This document shows, piece after piece, positions 60,386-64,000 of a DNA stretch of 64,000 nucleotides. The stretch comes from Paragonimus skrjabini miyazakii (lineage: Eukaryota > Platyhelminthes > Trematoda > Plagiorchiida > Troglotrematidae): positions 370,670 to 434,669 of the forward strand of contig JTDE01000023.1 in the NCBI GenBank assembly GCA_014338405.1. The letters are read 5' to 3'. Every line of letters begins with the position of its first letter. Position 1 is the first letter of the stretch. The notes under the pieces were generated by a model. It was not told the DNA's origin and did not search any database. It saw only the letters and a program-made list of their open reading frames with translations. Position numbers and translations under genes: made by a program.

Positions 60386-61426
60386 GTGTAGTAAACATAT
60401 GCTTTCGATAAAATCCCATCAGACTGTTACAGTTGTGGAAGAAAATAAAACTAAGAATGGTTAAATGTAGAAATTGCTGTCAATCAAAAATTCACAGTAT
60501 CTCAACTTTGTGTTTATGGAAGCCAGTTGGGTGTTAACTACCTACAAATCGAGCAAGTGAGTCAGTTAATGGACAAGGAAATTGAAGCGATTGAACGAGG
60601 TTTTTCAGTCCACACAAGGTTGGATTACGTAATCGAATGGCAATGGCCTCAGTAGTGGCCAACATTTGCTGGCGAACGAGTTTTGACCGATTCGGTGAAC
60701 GATAGATCTATGTTGATCTGATGATTGCTGTCAGTCAAGTGAACTACAATGGCACTCGTGGGTGATTTTCCCTCACCTGTCCCGATTCATGCTGGATAAT
60801 ATTCTCTGCTTCCCCTAGAAAAGTACTGAGTCGCACGACCCACGTAGTTTTCTGAACAGTCGCAAACGACCGAGTAAATCACCATGGACGATTTGTGGAC
60901 TGTCATTTCATACTTCAGACTTACATTCATCACTGTTGAGCTGATTAGCGAGATAATCGGCCTGGTTGCATTGAACGTTCTTTGAAGGCAACTAGTAAGT
61001 CGACGGGTCAATGATTCAGTCAACGTATATCTTATGTATGGCATTCGTATGAACATGGGTTTTGGTATCATCTCCTAGTATGTTAACTGATGTGACGTTG
61101 TTCTCCACAGAGTTCCACCGAATCGGTCAAAACTCGTTCGCCGGCAAACGATGGCCACTACTGAGGCCATTACCGTTCGATTACGTAATCCAACCTTGTG
61201 TGGACTGAAAAACCTCGTTCAACCGCTTCAATTTCCTTGTCCATTAACTGACCCACTTGATCGATATGTAGGTAGTTAACACCCAATCGGCCTGCACAAA
61301 CATAAATTTGAGATATTGTGAATTTTTGACTGACAACAAGTTTTACATGTAACCGTTTTTAGTTTTATTTTCTTCCATAACTGTAACAGCCTGATGGGAT
61401 TTTATCGAAAGTATATGTTTACTACA
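60386..61426 (-). mobile_element. Penelope-like retroelement remnant with inverted long arms
   Basis: Two arms of about 311 bp (60386-60697 and 61116-61426) are close reverse complements, both from TGTAGTAAACATAT inward to CGAGTTTTGACCGATTCGG. Between them, the minus-strand frame 61071-60787 encodes a recognisable end of a Penelope-type protein: PYIRYTLTESLTRRL, then a GIY-YIG nuclease start (SMVIYSVVCDCSENYVGR) and SREYYPA before a stop. After frame breaks, the typical C-terminal motif EAIAIRLRNPTLCGLKNL reads on the minus strand inside the left arm (60650-60577), and its counterpart on the plus strand inside the right arm (61163-61236). Penelope-like elements commonly carry terminal repeats and inverted, truncated ends. 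The reverse transcriptase core is missing. Confidence 0.85.
60787..61071 (-). pseudogene. GIY-YIG endonuclease domain fragment of a Penelope-like element
   Basis: A 94-codon frame. The first half matches the linker after the reverse transcriptase (PYIRYTLTESLTRRLTSCL), the second the GIY-YIG domain: VIYSVVCDC corresponds to the first strand with the Cys pair, and NYVGRATQYFSR to the YIG/YVG strand with its catalytic-type Arg region. The usual EH after the strand reads as REYYP. A stop and later frameshifts cut it from the C-terminal block in the adjacent arm. Nonfunctional. Confidence 0.75.
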
Positions 61427-64000
61427 CTTCATGTTGCATGGTTCAACGGGAGTTTTTGAAATACACTGGATTGTACATTTACAACTTGATGATGTTCCCT
61501 CTAACAATACAGAAAGATTTCTGTTGACTTAAAAAATTGCACGCACTATGATTCAAACTGCGCCACTTAATTTGAGAAAAAGATGCGGCCTGATCCAAAC
61601 GTTTCCATTCACGTTTGCCGGAAAAAGCAGCCTCACACTAAAATAATGCCAGCGCATTTTTCACGTATGTGTTTCAGTCTGATGAATTAAACGGCTATCC
61701 AGTTAATTTTGAAAAGGTATCAGAGCAGTCTGATCAAACACCGTTTGTGTGAAACATTTGTTTGTTTCGAGGAACACACTTAAAAATGAGTAGACAATTC
61801 GTGCGAAGCACTTTGAAGTAGCATTTCATGCAATTCGAACACGCATGTACATGTAATCAGTTTTACACATAAAACTAACAGTTACATGATATAACACACG
61901 GTGTACATTTTCTTATGCGAAGCTTTAGCTAAACTGCTTAAGAACAAATGTTTTTTAGCCCGGAGAACATGGATGACAGCTTACCACTAAAACGAAACAA
62001 GCTACAGGATAACGGTTTTTCCTTGCAACCTTTATGAAAACATGATATACTCATCTTGTGTTAGCTAGTTTACGAATGATAAGGCGGTCAAACACAGATG
62101 GCAAAATTGGTTCTCTCACTAGTCAAGTTTGGTTCTCAGTAGGACACTCAGATTAAAAGCTATCTTTATCGTTCTTTTATCAAAACTATCGCAAAACTAT
62201 AAAAAAACATACAACGTTAAATGTTTGAGCAAATTTTCCTTTATGTATGATGTAAAACAACGATTCCCGGATGTTTTCTGTTTATTTTCAACTTAGCTAC
62301 CTAAGTGTTAGGTAACCACCTACCGCACTCAACCTGTACTGTACGAATATTAGGATCAGCACAAACTAGCATATTATCTTCAATAAAATTCTAAATGAAA
62401 CTACACACGCGTTCGTGAGTCGGTGATTGTTACAAAATAATATATCGAAACTGAAGATCATCCACGTGGGACTTTAAACTGTTGAATGCGGAATTATGAA
62501 GCACCTATCTATCGCAGCTGATTAGTTAACTCCTGTTGACGCTTTGTTTGGTTTTCGTGTCACCTCACTCGGGAGCATGTAGATCAACAACATGTTCTAC
62601 GTACTGTACCAGCAAACCTCTTGAGCAGTTAGGATATCTAGACATATTTTGTGATAAATTTAATGAACTATTGTTTATCTCAGCTATTTCAAGACTGGCA
62701 TCGATCGAACTCTATGAATAATTCATTGATGTAGGAAGCTTCCAGTTTGCCTGATTTATGGAACTTAAGTGGTAATAGAGAATCGAGGCCTTTAAAAAGC
62801 GTCTCATTTCTGGCTGTTATTTTATATGTCCCGGGGATATTGATTGATAAGCAACACTTACGTATATGGAAACATTGTAGCACCCTGACTAAGCTAATAT
62901 TCTGGTGGATGTGGACAGGCAGCTAGCAGGCACCTTTCCACAGTCAGAAATGGAAACGATTGTGACATTCACAGGTCTGATGGTTTGCAGATTATGACTA
63001 TATTACTGTAGAGAGTGCACTTATGTAACCCCTAAGTTCTTAGTTTTAACATTTAGGATAAAAAGCTCGATAACTAATGACGTTCTGAAAAATTATCCGA
63101 ACGGAATGGGTGTCAAATCATTCGGCCTGCAGCCAAAAGAATTAACAGCTCCTCAAAAATTACATCAGCTTTCAAGTCGTATGTATTGTGGGCTCTACAA
63201 ATGACACTTCATGAGATTCTCAATGGTTACTTCCCCTGCATTAAGGTAAACATCTTTCTTCCTAGACCCAACATTGTGTTTGACAACAGTACACATTATA
63301 CTAAACGTAACTGTACCCTCGCGAACACCTGCTCACAGTCTGAATTTCATGCGTATTTACAATATTTTGAGGGTTACCAGCTTTACAAACATGCAGGAGC
63401 AAACAGGTGTCTTAAATAACGACAGGGCTAAAACAAAAATGTACCCCATAAAATTTCGTGCTTTTCATTCGTTTATCTAGTTTTACGTTTCCAGAATATA
63501 TCAATATATCAATATCCTCAAACAAACAGAATGAATTTTACCAACACCCTTTGAAGAAAGCAGAATTTCAATGATCTACAGTAATTTGCCCGTGTTTACA
63601 CAAAGACAAGTGAAACGACAAAAATTTACTGGGTATTCTGACAGGCAGTCATTTTGGCGCTAGTGTTAGACAGCTTGTAAGGAAACGGGATGTAAACAAT
63701 AGTATCCACATAAACTTTCGCGCAGTGTAAACACATACTGAATGCACTACTTTATTTGAGCCCGTTGGATAATCAAGGCTGTTGAAACTAATTTGGAATG
63801 GTTTGAAACGATGACCAACTTTCAAACCCACTTGGCCTACATTAAAAGGGGAACCGTAGCAAACTATCTAACGACAAGTAACTAAACCCTTTTGAGTATT
63901 TTCAAGTGGAATAGAGAAATTTACTTTATGAAATCTAGTTGTTATCAAGGGGTGATAAGGGCACCACCACTGTCTGGACCGATTGATTACATGAATATTC
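61427..64000. other. Non-coding stretch to the end of the window, nothing recognised
   Basis: AT-rich, with a short ATATCA repetition at about 63498-63515. Frames of 60-77 codons only, none recognised. Confidence 0.4.

Overview
The window is AT-rich, intron-dominated animal DNA. Repeat density, intron sizes and retroelement types fit a flatworm-like invertebrate, possibly a digenean; this is inferred from general character, not from a diagnostic match. No bacterial-type gene layout, operon, CRISPR array or real tRNA/rRNA gene is visible.

The one gene I can identify firmly is a small-conductance Ca2+-activated K+ channel (SK, KCNN family) on the minus strand, split over the whole window. Three coding exons are readable: S1 with its basic N-terminal flank (54505-54901), S2 (41689-41784) and S3-S4 (5500-5826). 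They join in phase, with good splice signals, into SK-like protein, leaving introns of 12,720 and 35,862 bases. S5, the pore, S6 and the calmodulin-binding domain are not visible and should lie beyond the low-coordinate end. A possible upstream exon sits at about 57.3-57.6 kb. Identified coding sequence totals only 820 bases.

The introns and flanks are filled with mobile DNA. (1) A tRNA-derived SINE-like element with about 47-bp terminal inverted repeats has three copies; the 29.2-kb copy has 15-bp target duplications. (2) A second SINE-like family has A/B-box-like motifs and a unit near 390-400 bp. It occurs as single units, head-to-tail arrays and head-to-head foldbacks, near 15.2, 19.6, 26.1, 35.8, 36.4, 46.1, 52.5 and 55.2-56.6 kb, with decayed pieces at 21.5 and 44.3 kb. 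(3) A Penelope-like retroelement remnant at 60.4-61.4 kb carries a GIY-YIG fragment between about 311-bp inverted arms. (4) An RTE-like LINE 3' end lies at 42.5-43.0 kb. (5) Unclassified inverted repeats occur at 14.6, 35.9-36.4 and 49.8-50.3 kb. (6) A GC-rich 173-bp duplication lies at 31.3-31.6 kb, and two short dispersed repeat pairs were also seen.

The notable theme is the number of long inverted repeats transcribed within, or flanking, one ion-channel gene. They could form long double-stranded RNA hairpins, and oppositely oriented copies flank the 96-base S2 exon. All homology calls were made by eye without database searches; comparisons with vertebrate SK channels rely on remembered family features.
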